Shown: piece by piece, positions 12,144-24,869 of the stretch
Layout of the letters: each line of letters starts with the position of its first letter
How positions within the stretch are numbered: the first letter of the stretch is position 1
Assembly (NCBI GenBank): GCA_017979445.1
Contig: CM030711.1
Coordinates: 7,037,221 to 7,101,220, forward strand
From: Akebia trifoliata
Lineage: Eukaryota > Streptophyta > Magnoliopsida > Ranunculales > Lardizabalaceae
Direction: 5' to 3'
Length of the DNA stretch: 64,000 nt
Made by a program: the position numbers and the translations under genes
The notes under the pieces: generated by a model
What the model was told of the DNA's origin: nothing
Database searches by the model: none
The model's input: the letters and a program-made list of their open reading frames with translations, nothing else

Positions 12144-15100
12144 ATGGGCTTTAAATCAGTATTTAAATTCCTTGTGGAGGTATTTCCACAGGTATGAGAA
12201 ATTAGAGATTTTTATTGTAAGGTTATTTTTGTTTTTGTTTTTTAAGCTAATCAGTTGAAGTTTGTTATTTGATTGCATGAACTTTTGCTCTTTGAATTTT
12301 ATTTTAGAGTCTGTGAAAGTATGGAGAGGTCCCCACACATTATATTGAAGAATTATCTTATATATAACACTACAATTTCTTTTTATTAGTTATTTGATTA
12401 AGAAATTGCATTAAAAATCCTTCTTAATAATGAGTTCTTTGCCTACGAAATCGTTCTGTCATGTTATACTTAAACAATGTGATATTTGGTTTCAGTCCTT
12501 CCTTCACTTGCAACAAGGGTACCCTTTCTTTCATTTATTTGTTCTTGCACATAAACATGCTGTTCTGCTTATATGTGGCAATGTGACACTATTTAAGTGC
12601 ACCAGTGTGAATATGATTTGAGTCATGTAATGAGTTCCTTTTACATGCTCAGAATAATTGCTTGCGTAGAAGTTAGAACTGTGTTTTTTTGTCCTGTTTA
12701 ATATTGATTTTATCTTTTATTTTTTCCTTTCTAAGGATAGTATAACCCAAATGGTTACAAAAGTAGTCCAACAAGGATAGATTAGACAATGTGTGTATCG
12801 TCCTTGATAATTAGAGAGTTCTAAGTAAACGCCACATTTGTGAGTTAACAAGTCATTGGGTTCCGTTTGCTAAGGATATGATAAGTACACCGATGACTAA
12901 TCTAAACATGTAAACCCAATTGAAGATAGCAAAGAGGTGTAGCCCCTAGCAGTATTAATAGTCTTTTTCAGCAACTTGATCACAATGGTGGAAATATGGT
13001 TTATTGGATGGTTATTGACTTAATTTTTTTTTTTAATCGGTAAAGATGAATTCATTGAAAATCAAGGAGAAAGCAAGGGGGTCGAGAGGACCCACCAAAA
13101 ACAGAAAAAAAAACAACAAAAGAACAAAAGTAAACGAAACTAACTACACCACAACTATCCTGCTAAAGAACAGACTTTGTCCCATCTCGCCACAAAATCA
13201 TCAAAGAAAATTCCTTTAAATTCGTTATAAAGTTTACTCCAGATGAAAAGAAACTCCAAGACCGATAATACCAAACGATCAAAAGAGAAGACTTTTCCTT
13301 CAAAGATGCACCCATTACGAGCTAACCAAATACCCCAACGGATTGCAAAGGGAGTCAAAAACCACAAAATCCGTTTTGAGGATGTAAACGAACTTTCCCA
13401 TGCCACCCAAGATTCCAATGTCTGCTTAACCGAGCAAGGAAAACAACCCATCAAACCGAATAAAGACAAGAAATGCACCCAAATGTGGTTATTGACTTAA
13501 TCATTATCATTATATATAGGGTTGGATTCAAGAGCCAATAAGATAGCCAAAGTGTTTGTCTTATATGGGCTAGAAGTTTTGGAATGAGCTGATTTTTGGT
13601 GAGGATAATCTCTATGGTGAGGAGATCATCCTCAGAAAAAATCAGCCTATTCTGAAACTTTTAACCTCAGTTTAGAAGTTGAAGAATCGTGGATCATCAA
13701 TTTCTAGCGTTAATTTGTAAACCACTTTTGATGGGTGCTAGAAGTTTTGGAATGGGCTGATTTATTGTTTTAGGATGATCTCCTTGCCATAGAGATCATC
13801 CTCACAAAAAAACAGCCCATTCCGAAACTTTTAGCCATACAGGACAAAACTTTGGCTCCCTAAGTTTTGGCTGCTGAATGCTACCCATATAAAAATATAT
13901 CCGTTGACTATTTCAACACAAGCGGTATTGTTCTTTTGGCACAGGTTGACATTCGCGTACTCAAAGCTGCGGCTATTGAGCACTCCAAAGATGCTGATGC
14001 AGCTGCAGAATTTATTATTTCCGAGGTTCTCCCCGCTATTCCTAGTCCACTGGAGGCACCTTATAATCTCATGGATGATTGGGATGTTAAACAACCCTCC
14101 ATCTACAATCCGTTCAACACCCCTTCTTCCAGTGATAATCACAATGCCGAACATCTATCGACTAGAGGAGGTAATACCTATATTTTTTTTTTAGTTGAGA
14201 AGTTACTACAGTTTTGTTGCAAGGATTTGACTTCCATGAGTTGGTGTTATTTTGATCATCTTTTGGTGCTTGTATCTGTATTTTTTTTTTGTGGGTACCT
14301 TGCTCATAGTTTCTCAGTCATGTAATACATTAATTGACATATTGAACCACAACTGCCTATTTTTATAGATTTTTGGTATGTATTCATTAGTAAGACATTC
14401 ATTCAATAGATTAGTGATGACGAGAGATTGTGTGTTTGGATGTGTAGTTGAAATAAAAGAGCCGAATATTTTGCTGAAGCATCAAGAGGCAGTTGAAGTA
14501 GCAAACCCTGGTCCTTCTTCAAAACTAGGATCCGTAGAAAGAGAATATCACGAGGATACTGATCATACTAGCAGTGGTCCTTATATTTATTCAACATGCC
14601 TGGATGAAGCACTAACTGATTCTTCACTTTCAACTGTTCGTGGAAGAAATAATCTTGATCAGCAATTTTTTGATACTGGCAAGCATCAAGAAATCAACAT
14701 CACTTTTGGATCACATCAGGGTTCACATACTGCATCAAGCTCTATGATACAAGGAGACATTGTTGTCTCTGACCACTTTGATGATGCTCCGCGTGCCAAT
14801 ATCCAAGACTTGAATGAGCCAGTAACTTATGATTCTGATTCGACTATTTATAGAGATAGCCTTCAAGATCAGTCACGTTTTGAGGATAATCCATTGGAAG
14901 CAGAAAAAGTACCAACTTCATTTCTGCTTGATTCATCATCTGTTTACGAAGAAACACTAGATTTTGCTTCTAAAGGTGATATTGTAGCCTCTATTAGTGA
15001 ATGTGAAAGACCAGAGTGGAGTGGTTTGCTGGAGAATGTTTCCAAAGAAGTGGTTTTTGACTCTGAGGTGGTTGATGTTGAAGATAAATCTTCCTCAACA

Positions 15101-18100
15101 ACTATTGTTACCCAATCTGGCCAAATTTGCAGAATTGATATTCTTGAAGATGCTATTAGTGATGCTAAAAATAACAAGGTATCCTTGATTTCTTGTACTG
15201 TTTTTTGATAAGCTACTATACTGTCTGCTGTTGGAACTTGCAAATACTTAACTTGTGTTGAACTTTACTGAACATTTTTTTAATCAGTAAATGCTTGGTT
15301 AGTACAAGAATATTGTTAATTGTTAATAGTTAGCATAAGGAGTATGGGTTCGAAGGGTTTGAACCTAGGACTTAGGAACAACCTCCACAAGTCTTACCAC
15401 TTAGTTAAGTGGCACTTCTTACTGAACCAATTTTATTGCAAGGAATATGACAGTTACTATGTGTTCCAAGAATATGATTTTTCCTTTGCTTTGAACTTTT
15501 CTTCTTTAATCAATCAAATTCATAGAGAAAGATCTCATTATATTTGTGTTGTTGGAAGGTTATAGCCAATTCAACCCTTGTTTTTATTTTTTGCATTCAA
15601 CTTTCCTCAACTATGGATCTCCGTATTTCTCTGTTGCTATAAATACAATACCATGCCTCAGTTCCTACAATCTAAACTCTAATGATTAGTGTATCAGCTG
15701 AAAGTGGGCTAGCCATAAATTTATAAACTAATTGGCAGAAATTCATCCAGTGCGATTGCAGTATAAACTAGCACATCTATTATGAAAGGAAAGATGAGTG
15801 GCAAGTGCAATAATTTAATGTCTTTTCTGGCTACAAAATTCATCGTCACCAAGATTTATATTATTATTACCTTTTCACTAACAAACTTGAAGAGTTAACT
15901 GATGCAATTTAATATCTAAAGCTTTTGGTGAGGATGTGTGCAAAAAGATGAAAATTTATTTGTTTGAGGACTACTAATTAATTTGGGGGTCAGTAAAATC
16001 ACTAAATTGTATTTGCATACAACAGAAGACTTCAATTATGCAAATGAGGGAAGGAAAAAAAAAACCCACCACTTTATCTTCAGGTTTCTTGAAGGAGAAG
16101 GAAATAATCGGATGTCTGCATTATAAATACATAAATATATGGTCAGGTTCAACAGCCAGCGAAAAAAGTCAATGTTGTGTCCTATATGGGTTAGAAAGTT
16201 TCAGAATGGGCTGATTTTTATTGAGGATGATCTCCTCACCATAGAGATCATCTTCACAAAAAATATCAACCATTCCAAAACCTCTTAAGACCATCAAAAG
16301 TGGTTTACAAGTTTAAGAATCATGGACCGTTAATTTGTAAGCCACTTTTGATGGGGTTAGAGGTTTCGGAATGGGTTGATTTTTATGAGGATGATATCCT
16401 TACTGTAGAGATCATCCTCACAAAAAATCAGCCCATTCCAAATCTTCTAACCCAAATAGGACATAATGTTTGCTGTTGAACCTGACCCATATATGTGTGT
16501 GTGTGTGTGTTTGGTGAGTGTTTACTCCTTTTTTTTTTCTCTTCTTTTGATGCTATAACAATTGAATGTAGCAATCAATGACCAATGTGAAGATTATGGA
16601 TCACCGAGCAGATGCACAATTTTGGGATTGTATTTCAGTTTCATTGATATGTAATATTAATTTTTCAATATTTTGTTATATTCATTTCTATTGACCAATG
16701 TAAAGTATTCAATTTAGGGCATGGTTCTCATTTATGGCATTATGATTTATGAGTAGTTATCCTTCTTATAATGGGGCTTCACATAAGTTTTTGTAATACT
16801 CTTTTTCAAACAATGGTGCAGAAAACATTGTTTTCAGCCATGGAGTCAGTTATCAACATGATGAGAGAAGTGGAATTACAGGAGAAAAAAGTTGAACAAG
16901 CCAAAGAGGAAGCTGAAAGAGAAGGCCTTCATATCCTCAAGAAGGTGGAAGACCATAGACAGATGCTGCAACTTGCAAAGGAAGCAAATGAAATGGTTGT
17001 GTACTTGTTCTTATCCATACTAGTAAAGATGGACATGCTTAAAGAAAAAAAAAAGATAAAGAAAGCTATCTATATCTATCTAAAACTATAATTTATAAGT
17101 TCCTGGCTTTCACTTGATTAAAATAAAAATACCCACTATTCTTCGAATGGTTATTAATGGAAATTCATAAGTAACTAGTATTCTCAGTTCAAAACCCCTC
17201 GTTGGCCATCCCCCTGGTGCTTTAAGAGGCCAGTACACTTGGCACGTGTTGGAAGGGGTGACTCACGTGTCCATGGGAATAGTCGGACTAAGTCTGGATA
17301 CCCATGTATCAAAACAAATAAATAAGTAGTATTCTTAACTCTTCAAAACCATACATTATAAAAGTTTAGAATAAAGGTATGCTTCTGGAGTGCCATGTGA
17401 TAGACAAATACCAACCAAACTAAAAGAAAACTTCTATTAGAAGACAGTAAGACCAGCTAGCTTTATGGAGCTAAGTGTCGGAAGTTCATGCTAATAGATT
17501 AAGCATTGTAGTGATGGGGGCACTGAGATGGATGAGTGAAAAGACTAGGAAAGATAAAATAAGGACGAAAGCATCGAAAAAAATATAGGAGTAGCTCCAA
17601 TAGGTGATAAACTGAGAGAAAGTTGTCTGAGATGGTTTGGGCGTTTTGTTCAATGAAGGTTGATTACAGCCATAATTAGAAGAAATATTCAAGTTGAAGG
17701 TTTAGAAAGAGAAATAGGAAGAAACAAAAGAACGTGTATGGAGATGGTGAAGGCAGATATGAACGCACTTTCATTACCATAACGTGTCCCTAGATAGAGT
17801 GGAATGGAGGATCAGGATTTGTTCATCCAACCCCAAATACTTGGGATAAGGCTTTGATAGTGATGATGACCTAATCAATTAAAACAAAACAAACTCTCTT
17901 AGTCATACTCTTTAGTAAGCTTAGGACTGTAACTGGTCCCTGTTTGGGTGAGTTAGAGCACAACCAGACTCAACTATTAATTGCCATATTTGACCAGGTT
18001 GGAAGTACAACCTTTAGACCCCATATTAGATGGGATGGGCCTAAACTAAGGAGATCTATACCCATCCCATTAAATTATTGGTCAGGTATGGGCTATCCCT

Positions 18101-21100
18101 ATGTGGTTCGATTTGGAAATCTTATTGCACAAACTCAACAAATTGAAATAAAAAACAATGACAAATCAAAGATTTCTAAATCATCTAATTATCTACTTAA
18201 ATTCGAAATCATCTAATGGTTGGGTCTGGATTAGGTCCACCGTTCCCCTTACATCTCTAAGCTAAGCATCCCATTTACATCTCTAAGCTATGTAACTCTA
18301 GCTTTATTTAGTAACTAAATTTGATTTAGCTAACAATTCTAAGGGTGTTGACCAATAAAAAGTTAAACTAAAAATCTATTGCAATTTTAGTGAAGTAAAA
18401 GCCATGGAATTTATTAGCTCTTTGAACTTAAGTGTAGATTATGTTCTTACATAATGAAAAGAAGGACTTGCTGTCATCGGGTAATAAGAAGAATAACTGT
18501 GTCTATCACTTGTCTTTTACAGCTTGTAGGAGAAGTGTATGGAGAGAAGGCCATTCTAGCAACTGAAGCACAGGAACTCCAATCTCGTTTACTGAATTTG
18601 TCGGATGAAAGGGATGTATCTCTCAATATTCTTGATGAGGTTCAATACTTTGTCATTCAGTTCATCATCTTACTGGTTGCCATTAATTATTGTTACCACT
18701 TACCATAAATTTTTAATTCCTTTCTTTTCACTATATGTATGCTTGATTATCTGGTTACTTAGAAGTGCAGTCTAGGAATATAATTCTTGCCAATCATTTT
18801 AGTTAGTCATTAAAAACACTCATACTCCACTAATTTTATTTTACAACTATGAAATAAAATTACACAAGTAGGAGTCATGATTTTTTCCTAAAAAATGTGC
18901 CTTTTTATTCAATTCATGAGATTTGATCATGAATCGCATACTCAAGTTATGAAATTCACAATATAATCGTCAGTTTTGATTTAAAGGGATTCATACATGA
19001 AATTCAAGTTGGCTGGATTAAGATTTAATTTTAAATGTAGGATTCAAATCATAAATCATATGATTTTAACAACACTGCCCTTAGTGGTGTTTTGGGGTAA
19101 CTGCTATGGGTAAACCCTCTAACTAGGATGATAATTTCAGTGCCACAGTTTCTCATGTGGTGGGTCACTGAATTCTGGTTCAAGTCTATGTTGTTTCTTG
19201 GATATGTGGATCCAAAAGTCATTCCTAGTGTTGAATTCACAGAACTTCAGTGGAAACCGAATGCTTTCCTACTCCATAAGCTACTCTTGGCCTGGTTATA
19301 CCTGATACTGGAAATTTCCACTTGGATGCCACTTTAATTAGAGGTCCCTATCCTTTCTTAATTGTTGCATTTTTTTTTTAACAGATGCGCCTATCACTCG
19401 AAGCGCGATTAGCTGTTGCAGAAAAAGTGATGAAAGCAGCTGAGCAAGAGAAGCTAGAGAAGGAAGAACATGCGAAGAAGTCTCTTATGGAGGTAGAACT
19501 CGAAATGGACAAGGTGGTCCAAGAGTCAAAAAGACTACAACAAGAAGCAGAGGAGAACGCCAAGGTAATAACTATTGCCACCGACAGAGCTATGTTATAC
19601 TAGTAGCATTCTTGGCGGACCCACCACTTAAAAGAGTTAGTCAAATGCATCAGTAACTTGATTTTCTCATTTTTCTGTGCTGTAGTTACGGGAGTTCTTG
19701 ATGGACCGTGGCCAAGTTGTTGATACATTGCAGTAAGTCTTTTTGCTCTTAGTTCTTTCGAGGAAATTTGGATTGGGGCGGTAGCTTACCTTATGGTGGG
19801 CCCGACCCTACCTCAAGTCATTGAAACAGTCACTGATCCAGAGGCCATCCAACTGATTGAACAACTCATCAATGCGACACACCTACGGACATGCCCAATG
19901 TCATATCTCTACAGAGAGGATCCTTGGTTGGATGGTCAGGATCATTTGATGTGACTTTTGGGCTACATCCCAGTGACTTGATGGTCTTTGATCTATGAGA
20001 ACTTACATCTATTTGTGTCTCATGCTGACCTGTGTCCTTGCCTCATCTATTTGTGCTCTCATACTTCTGGAAATGTTACATCAGAGCTTTAGCCTATGAT
20101 AGGTCAATTGTGAAATACCAGTTAATGTCAAATGTTTTGGATTGAGGTCAGATCTGATTCAATTTGGTTGGATCAATTTATATTAGTTAAAAGATAAAAA
20201 AAAAATATGCATACTTTTTTCTTAAATTACTGTCATTTATTTTCATTGAAAAATAACATTCACACAAACGACGGTTCATTGATACAACATGTTTTATTAC
20301 AAAGTTTGGTCGAACCTGGTTGGACCAACAGTTTGCTACAATTTTTAAAACACTGGTTAAGGTATGGCTCTGGGTGGGGTGCCAGATTCCCCAAATATTA
20401 GGTTAAAGGATAAAAGCCTATGTGACCGATCAACCAATGAACTGCCAAGTTGGCATAGGTACAGGGAGGGTAAGGGGATTGGGATTTTAAGGATACATTC
20501 TCTCTTACCATATGCATCAGTGATTTTAATCATTTTGACAACGTAATGGTTGTTTGAATTAATTTCTGATCATTAATTATTCCCTTTCTTGATCCAGACA
20601 CATTTTTGTTCTCATTGATTCTTTTATTTCTTTACTTACTATTTCCAGCCTCAATTCTCCATGTTTTGGGGTTGCATCAAGGAAATTTGTGCACGAGTCC
20701 CTCCACTTTATAGCTTCAAGGTTTCAGTATTAATAAAATGAGCCTTGCACTACGGATGGGGTAGTCCTAAGCTACATATTGAGAAACAAAAAAGATATTT
20801 GCTGCTCTAGGGTGACAAGACTTGCTACATCTAACTTGATGCTACAGATGTGGCTTGGTCGTTTGAGAAACACATGACCCTTGATAATCTGGGGCAGCAA
20901 GAATTAAAATCTGAAATCAGCGTGAGTATCAGTGTGTCATGTTTCACAAGGTAACAAACCCTTTTGTTCATGAATTTGCAGGGGAGAGATAGCTGTTATT
21001 TGTTACGACGTGAAGTTGCTGAAAGAGAAGTTCGATGAGTGTGCCCCACTCAGCGAGTCGCTATCCTCAAGCCAGACGAGTTGCATCTTGGCCTCGTCAG

Positions 21101-21315
21101 GCTCATCTGGGAAGAACCTAGCATTTGATCAAGTTCTGGAGCAAAATGAGTCGTCCACTACACCAATAAGGACAAGCCCAGCACCCTCAATTGATGGCAA
21201 ATCACCAAAAAGCAGTCCTGAAGGGAAGGAAATCAGAGATGATCGCAAGGTGCTTTTGGATGACGGTTGGGATTTGTTCGATGACGCAACCGAGCTGAGC
21301 AACAGAATTCCCTAG
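12144..21315 (+). CDS. CUE-domain (ubiquitin-binding) coiled-coil protein
   Basis: Eight coding exons: 12144-12191, 13945-14170, 14448-15178, 16822-16995, 18523-18639, 19385-19564, 19686-19732, 20982-21315 (TAG). The sum is 1857 nt, 618 aa, all in frame. The start MGFKSVFKF leads straight into a CUE domain (about residues 9-50: VFPQVDIRVLKAAAIEHSKD, ADAAAEFIISEVLP), matching the plant 'ubiquitin system component Cue' family, which binds ubiquitin through CUE. Residues ~92-335 are acidic and Ser-rich, likely disordered. Residues ~336-508 form a long coiled coil (EKKVEQAKEEAEREG, KAAEQEKLEKEEHAKK). The last exon has LREFLMDRGQVVDTLQGEIA then a Ser-rich tail. A 5'-UTR intron is likely (11608-12121). 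Donors of exons 4 (ATG/GTTGTG) and 5 (GAG/GTTCAA) are weak. Transposons sit in introns 1, 3 and 4 but no exon is damaged. Exact cellular role unknown. Confidence 0.92.
13009..13501 (-). mobile_element. 5'-truncated LINE with 16-bp target-site duplication
   Basis: TGGTTATTGACTTAAT occurs at 13009-13024 and again at 13486-13501, exactly flanking the insertion. On the minus strand the body (13485-13025) encodes the C-terminal LINE ORF2 piece (LTPFAIRWGIWLARNGCIFE, FDDFVARWDKV) and ends in a poly-A tail (T-run at 13025-13034 on the plus strand). It lies antisense in intron 1 of the CUE gene. Clean duplication indicates target-primed insertion, heavily 5'-truncated. Confidence 0.92.
13519..13886. 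mobile_element. palindromic MITE copy C
   Basis: Same family as copy B: paired hairpin modules at about 13569-13665 and 13738-13834 with arms like TTTTGGAATGGGCTGATTT, joined by 'gtggatcatc...gtaaaccacttttgatggg'. Ends GGGTTGGATTCAAGAGCC and GGCTGCTGAATGCTACCC are inverted matches and border AT-rich sequence. It ends only 58 bp before the exon 2 acceptor (13945) of the CUE gene. Confidence 0.85.
15265..15427 (-). mobile_element. tRNA-derived SINE (family 1), minus orientation, with TSD
   Basis: Read on the minus strand from 15415: GTGCCACTTAACTAAGTGG, 'tggtaagac' (box A-like), then GGTTCAAACC (box B), ending in an A-rich tail at ~15275. TTACTGAAC flanks it at 15265-15273 and 15419-15427. A second copy in the opposite orientation is at 50249-50370. 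It lies in intron 3 of the CUE gene. Confidence 0.85.
16141..16488. mobile_element. palindromic MITE copy D
   Basis: Ends GGTCAGGTTCAACAGC and GCTGTTGAACCTGACC are perfect inverted repeats over 16 bp, within longer imperfect TIRs, flanked by 'atatat'. Two hairpin modules (about 16190-16287 and 16358-16452) and a central inverted 'gtggtttacaa/ttgtaagccac' segment match copies B and C. In intron 3 of the CUE gene. Confidence 0.87.
17500..17880 (+). mobile_element. RTE-type LINE 3' fragment
   Basis: Plus-strand translation with frameshifts resembles the C-terminal tail of plant RTE-like LINE ORFs: LRWMSEKTRKDKIR, then GVAPIGDKLRES.LRWFG, then a K-rich segment and 'PQILG'. It ends in a low-complexity 'tgatagtgatgatgac' tail. 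Sense orientation in intron 4 of the CUE gene. Confidence 0.75.
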
Positions 21316-22500
21316 TGGCCATAGAAATTTTCTAAATACTTAAAAAGTGGGTTCATACTGCTCTTTTGAGTTTTTTGGGAAACATATGGATCGAAACAAA
21401 CACCTGAACGTTTCAGTTTTATAGTTTAGGAATTTAGGTATTGGTAAACTATGCATCGTTAAGTAATTCTGTTTGTTTATAGTAAATTTCAGATTTCATC
21501 TGTACATAGCATAGATAAAGATGACATCGAAAACATTTTAAGCAGAAGTACATAGCTTCCTATACTTAGTGCTCTGTTCTTTCTCTATTTCTGTTCCAAT
21601 AATACTATTGCTTGTGCTTACAAGATAAGCTAATGATCAAAATGAGAAGTATTATTCAATGGGGATGAACTCCACGAACCTACTATGGGGCATGACCCTT
21701 GGATTAATTTGATAGCCCATCCCATCAAATTGGGTTTGATTACTCTTTTCATTTGTAGGAATGTTTGGTCGTAATAAAATTGCACTTTGACAGATTAATT
21801 AGAGAGGGATGCTTGATCATTATTGACAAATGGAGATTAAAAATATTCTCGAGTGGTGTGTACTCATCAAAAAATGTAAATGAAAACCCCATTCCATTGG
21901 GGGTGTGAAACGTCATGTGTGGATGTTGGAGTCTTACTTTCTAGACTCAGTTTGGATCAGGTCATCAGGATGACCCGATCCACTGGCAATTACTACCCAA
22001 TTTCCCATCTTCATATTCTGTAAAATGTGGATCATGATTACTAGGCTCATATCCAATGTCTAAGAAAAGATTAAAAACAATATAAGACTTAGGAGTTAAT
22101 TATTTACATTCCTCTTCTCAACCCAAATGAGTTCTACATAGATGGAAGATGAGAACAACATCAGTAGAAAAATGCACATAGATATAAGTTGATATCTTAA
22201 GAGTACTTGTGCCAACATAAGAGCATAGTAACGCACACCCTCATAATGTAGAGCTTCCCCATTTGGTTTCTCACCGTTCTCTTCACCTTACCAACTCTCT
22301 TGCCCATACTTCCTCTTTGGATTGTTCTAACACCAACGCCACCACTACAACTACTAAGTATGGCCATATAAGATGGAATTTATAAAGCACCTCGTCGTCT
22401 CCCTCGCAAAGATTTGACTATCTTATTGGACCCATTTGTATACATAAATATCTTCATCACAGGTCCACCACAACCTTCATAACAAGCATTATGTCTCTCT
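21316..22500. other. CUE-gene 3' flank
   Basis: AT-rich sequence after the TAG at 21313-21315. The first ~300 bases are probably 3' UTR. No gene seen; short open frames lack codon bias or recognisable motifs. Confidence 0.5.
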
Positions 22501-22524
22501 AAATTCTGACTTAAACCTCTTTCC

Positions 22525-22760
22525 ATGGGAAAAATGTGCCGGCCACTGATCATTGTCCCCGAAGACAAATCAGTATGAAGTCGCTAACATGAATCTTATC
22601 TTTGTATGGTGGTGAACCCTACGCCGTGACCTTTATAGTGACACAGGATGCGATCCGTCATACCTTACAACTTCAAATGACCTCTAATGTGACCTTCCTA
22701 GGAGACATTAAGGGAACATATTTGGTTCATGGGTTGAGAGCATGACAAGTGTCATTAGAA
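22525..22760 (+). repeat. dispersed repeat copy 1 (unclassified)
   Basis: Shares word order with 26420-26640: 'cggccactgatcattg', 'gacaaatcagt.tgaagtc', 'acacagg', 'ttacaac', 'atgacctct', 'cctaggagac', 'gcatgacaagtgt'. Same orientation, about 3.9 kb apart, both between the convergent genes. No ORF or terminal repeat found. Confidence 0.65.
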
Positions 22761-22779
22761 GTCGTTGTCCATGCTGGAT

Positions 22780-23927
22780 AAAATTCTATTCGTGGGACCT
22801 GTCCCACGTGTTAAACCATGCACCAATGCCTTGATAAAGAATGGCAAAGTAGAAAGGTAACCCACCACCCACCTTATCTCCTGTAGAATAATTATGGATA
22901 TGGATTTAGATAAACCTTTGGCATTTTTTGAGGAGCCTCCAGGCTACATAAAGTGTGATAATTTTGAGATATTATTGGCGTTTACAAAACTGATGACATA
23001 TTTCTTGATCATGGTCTTCTATGAGAGATTTTTTAATAGAAAATGACCAAAATACCCTCATCTTTGTTTTCACACAAAAACCTTCGACTTTCCTTATTGG
23101 TTAAAAACTTTGATTTATTTGGCAACCCTTTTGTCATCATAAATCTATAGTCTTCAATCATGATTTATTTAGTAATCCCTATTTCTTTTGCAAAATTCAT
23201 GGATTTTTTTACAACTTACAAAGGGTTGAAGTAAGGGTATTTAAGTCATTTTTTAGGTCTCTCACCGAAGATCATGGTCAAAATGGTATGTCATCAATTT
23301 GAAAACCCAGGGGTTGTCTGAATTATATAGCAAAACCTGGGGATATTCAAAACTATCCTAATATATGCATAAATTACTACATATATAATTAGCTGATATG
23401 GGCTGAATTTGGATGGACTAGATGAAATTTGTCCCTACTGACAAGCTTAGTGTAGACCATTGAGGGCCATACATGTGGCAATTTTACGACACCCCAAAGA
23501 CCACAATTGGAGACACTGTTGGCAACATGGAGACCATTTTTTCTAGGCATTAGAATGTTATTTTTCTTCCACCTTTGAATGAGCTTAAAAAATACAAGAT
23601 AGAGTGTAAAAACTCATCTTTGTTGGATTTGGAACTTTACAGTACAAGAAGTATTTTGGGTGTGGGGGGAGAATTAGTTGAATGATTAGATCACAATGTG
23701 AATCTCAAGGATTCATAAATGAGAATCTATAGGTTTAATGATGGCTCTTGGAAGGAGAACTTGTTACTGTCTATAAGATATTCATTGCACTTTATAGATT
23801 GTAAATATCATAGTTGTGCCAAAAAAGGGAGAGCTCTTGAGTTCAAGACCCCTCGTTGGCCTTTCACAGGATTTTTCTGTCTTACTTGGTATACATGGTT
23901 GGTGGGGGTATTGCATGTACCAAGGGG
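22780..23927. other. gene-free interval
   Basis: AT-rich, no recognisable coding sequence. A 'gttcaagacccctcgttggcc' segment at about 23840-23862 recurs loosely near 17188-17209 and may be another tRNA-related repeat, not resolved. Confidence 0.5.
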
Positions 23928-24192
23928 ATTTGGGCTAGATATTTACTTTTTTGCTTATCGTGGGAATCCTCACCCTACGGATGAGAATAATCTCATGGCC
24001 ACATGTACCGCCCCCTTGAAAAGTCCTATGTGTAATTGGTTGAGTCAAGGGTCAACCAAACCCTGGAAGGTTGCCCCTAGGAATTCATAGCTTCATGGGG
24101 TTTCAAACACTTGACCTAACCTTCTTGAGAAGCTTATCAAGGCTTGGCTTACCACAAGGCCAACCCCTTGAGGTTGATTTGGGCTAAGATAT
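23928..24192 (-). mobile_element. tRNA-like SINE (family 2), minus orientation, with TSD
   Basis: Read on the minus strand from ~24175: GGGGTTGGCCTTGTGGTAAG (box A-like), 'aggtcaagtgtttgaaacccc' (box B-like), ending with 'cacgataagcaaaaaag'. Flanks 23928-23943 (GATTTGGGCTAGATAT) and 24176-24192 (same with one extra A) form the target-site duplication. The sister copy is at 27140-27402. Confidence 0.85.
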
Positions 24193-24623
24193 GGTGCTCA
24201 AAGAAGCCAGTTGCCTTGCCTTTGCTAGTCGGGCCTATCGGTCCAGACACTCCTATAATAAAAGAAAAAAAAATGTAAATATCATAGTCATGTGTAAGAA
24301 TCGAATGTTGTAAAATTGAAAGACAGTCAAAATGCATATAGTAATCCCCAAACGAACACCTGGATCAAAAGTTATATCCTGATCAAGACCATAGCAGATT
24401 AAGTTGTCAAAATTTTGAATATGTTTTGTAGGCTAAAAATCACAAATCATTAAATGTATCTTAACTCATAAGAGACATTGAAAAACTCATGTAAAGTAAA
24501 AGAGGTGAAAAAGAGTCCTTTAAATCTGTTCTTGAGGTGGGAGCATTTAATATAGTTGATTTTTTCTTACTAATTGGATAATTAGCAAGAAAATCTTATG
24601 GTAGGGTGTATTAATTTATATTA
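24193..24623. other. gene-free interval
   Basis: AT-rich sequence; nothing recognised. Confidence 0.5.
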
Positions 24624-24869
24624 AGATGTAAGCATGATTTTTAAACTCAGTATCGCGTCTCGTCTCGTTCAGCTCTGATACCAAGTCGTCTCGGACGAGT
24701 TTTCCGATACGTTTGAGACGTCTCGTGAGATAATTCAAAAAATTGAACGTGAGACATAAAACTCGGTCAAAAAATGACTTTTGTGAGTTGGTCTTGTTCA
24801 ACTTTGATACTGAGTTAACTCGGGCAATATGTCTCAGTCTTGGACGAGTTTAAAAACCATAGATGTAAG
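24624..24869. mobile_element. MULE-type MITE with 9-bp TSD
   Basis: AGATGTAAG occurs at 24624-24632 and 24861-24869, directly bordering 24633-24860. The element ends are inverted (ATGATTTTTAAACTC / GAGTTTAAAAACCAT). A 9-bp duplication is characteristic of Mutator-like elements. Inside are several 'gtctcg' and 'cggacgag' words and no ORF. Confidence 0.85.

Noticed and set aside
14944..15243. Minus-strand frame opposite CUE exon 3
   Set aside because: Shadow of a real exon on the plus strand that is fixed by frame and splice sites.
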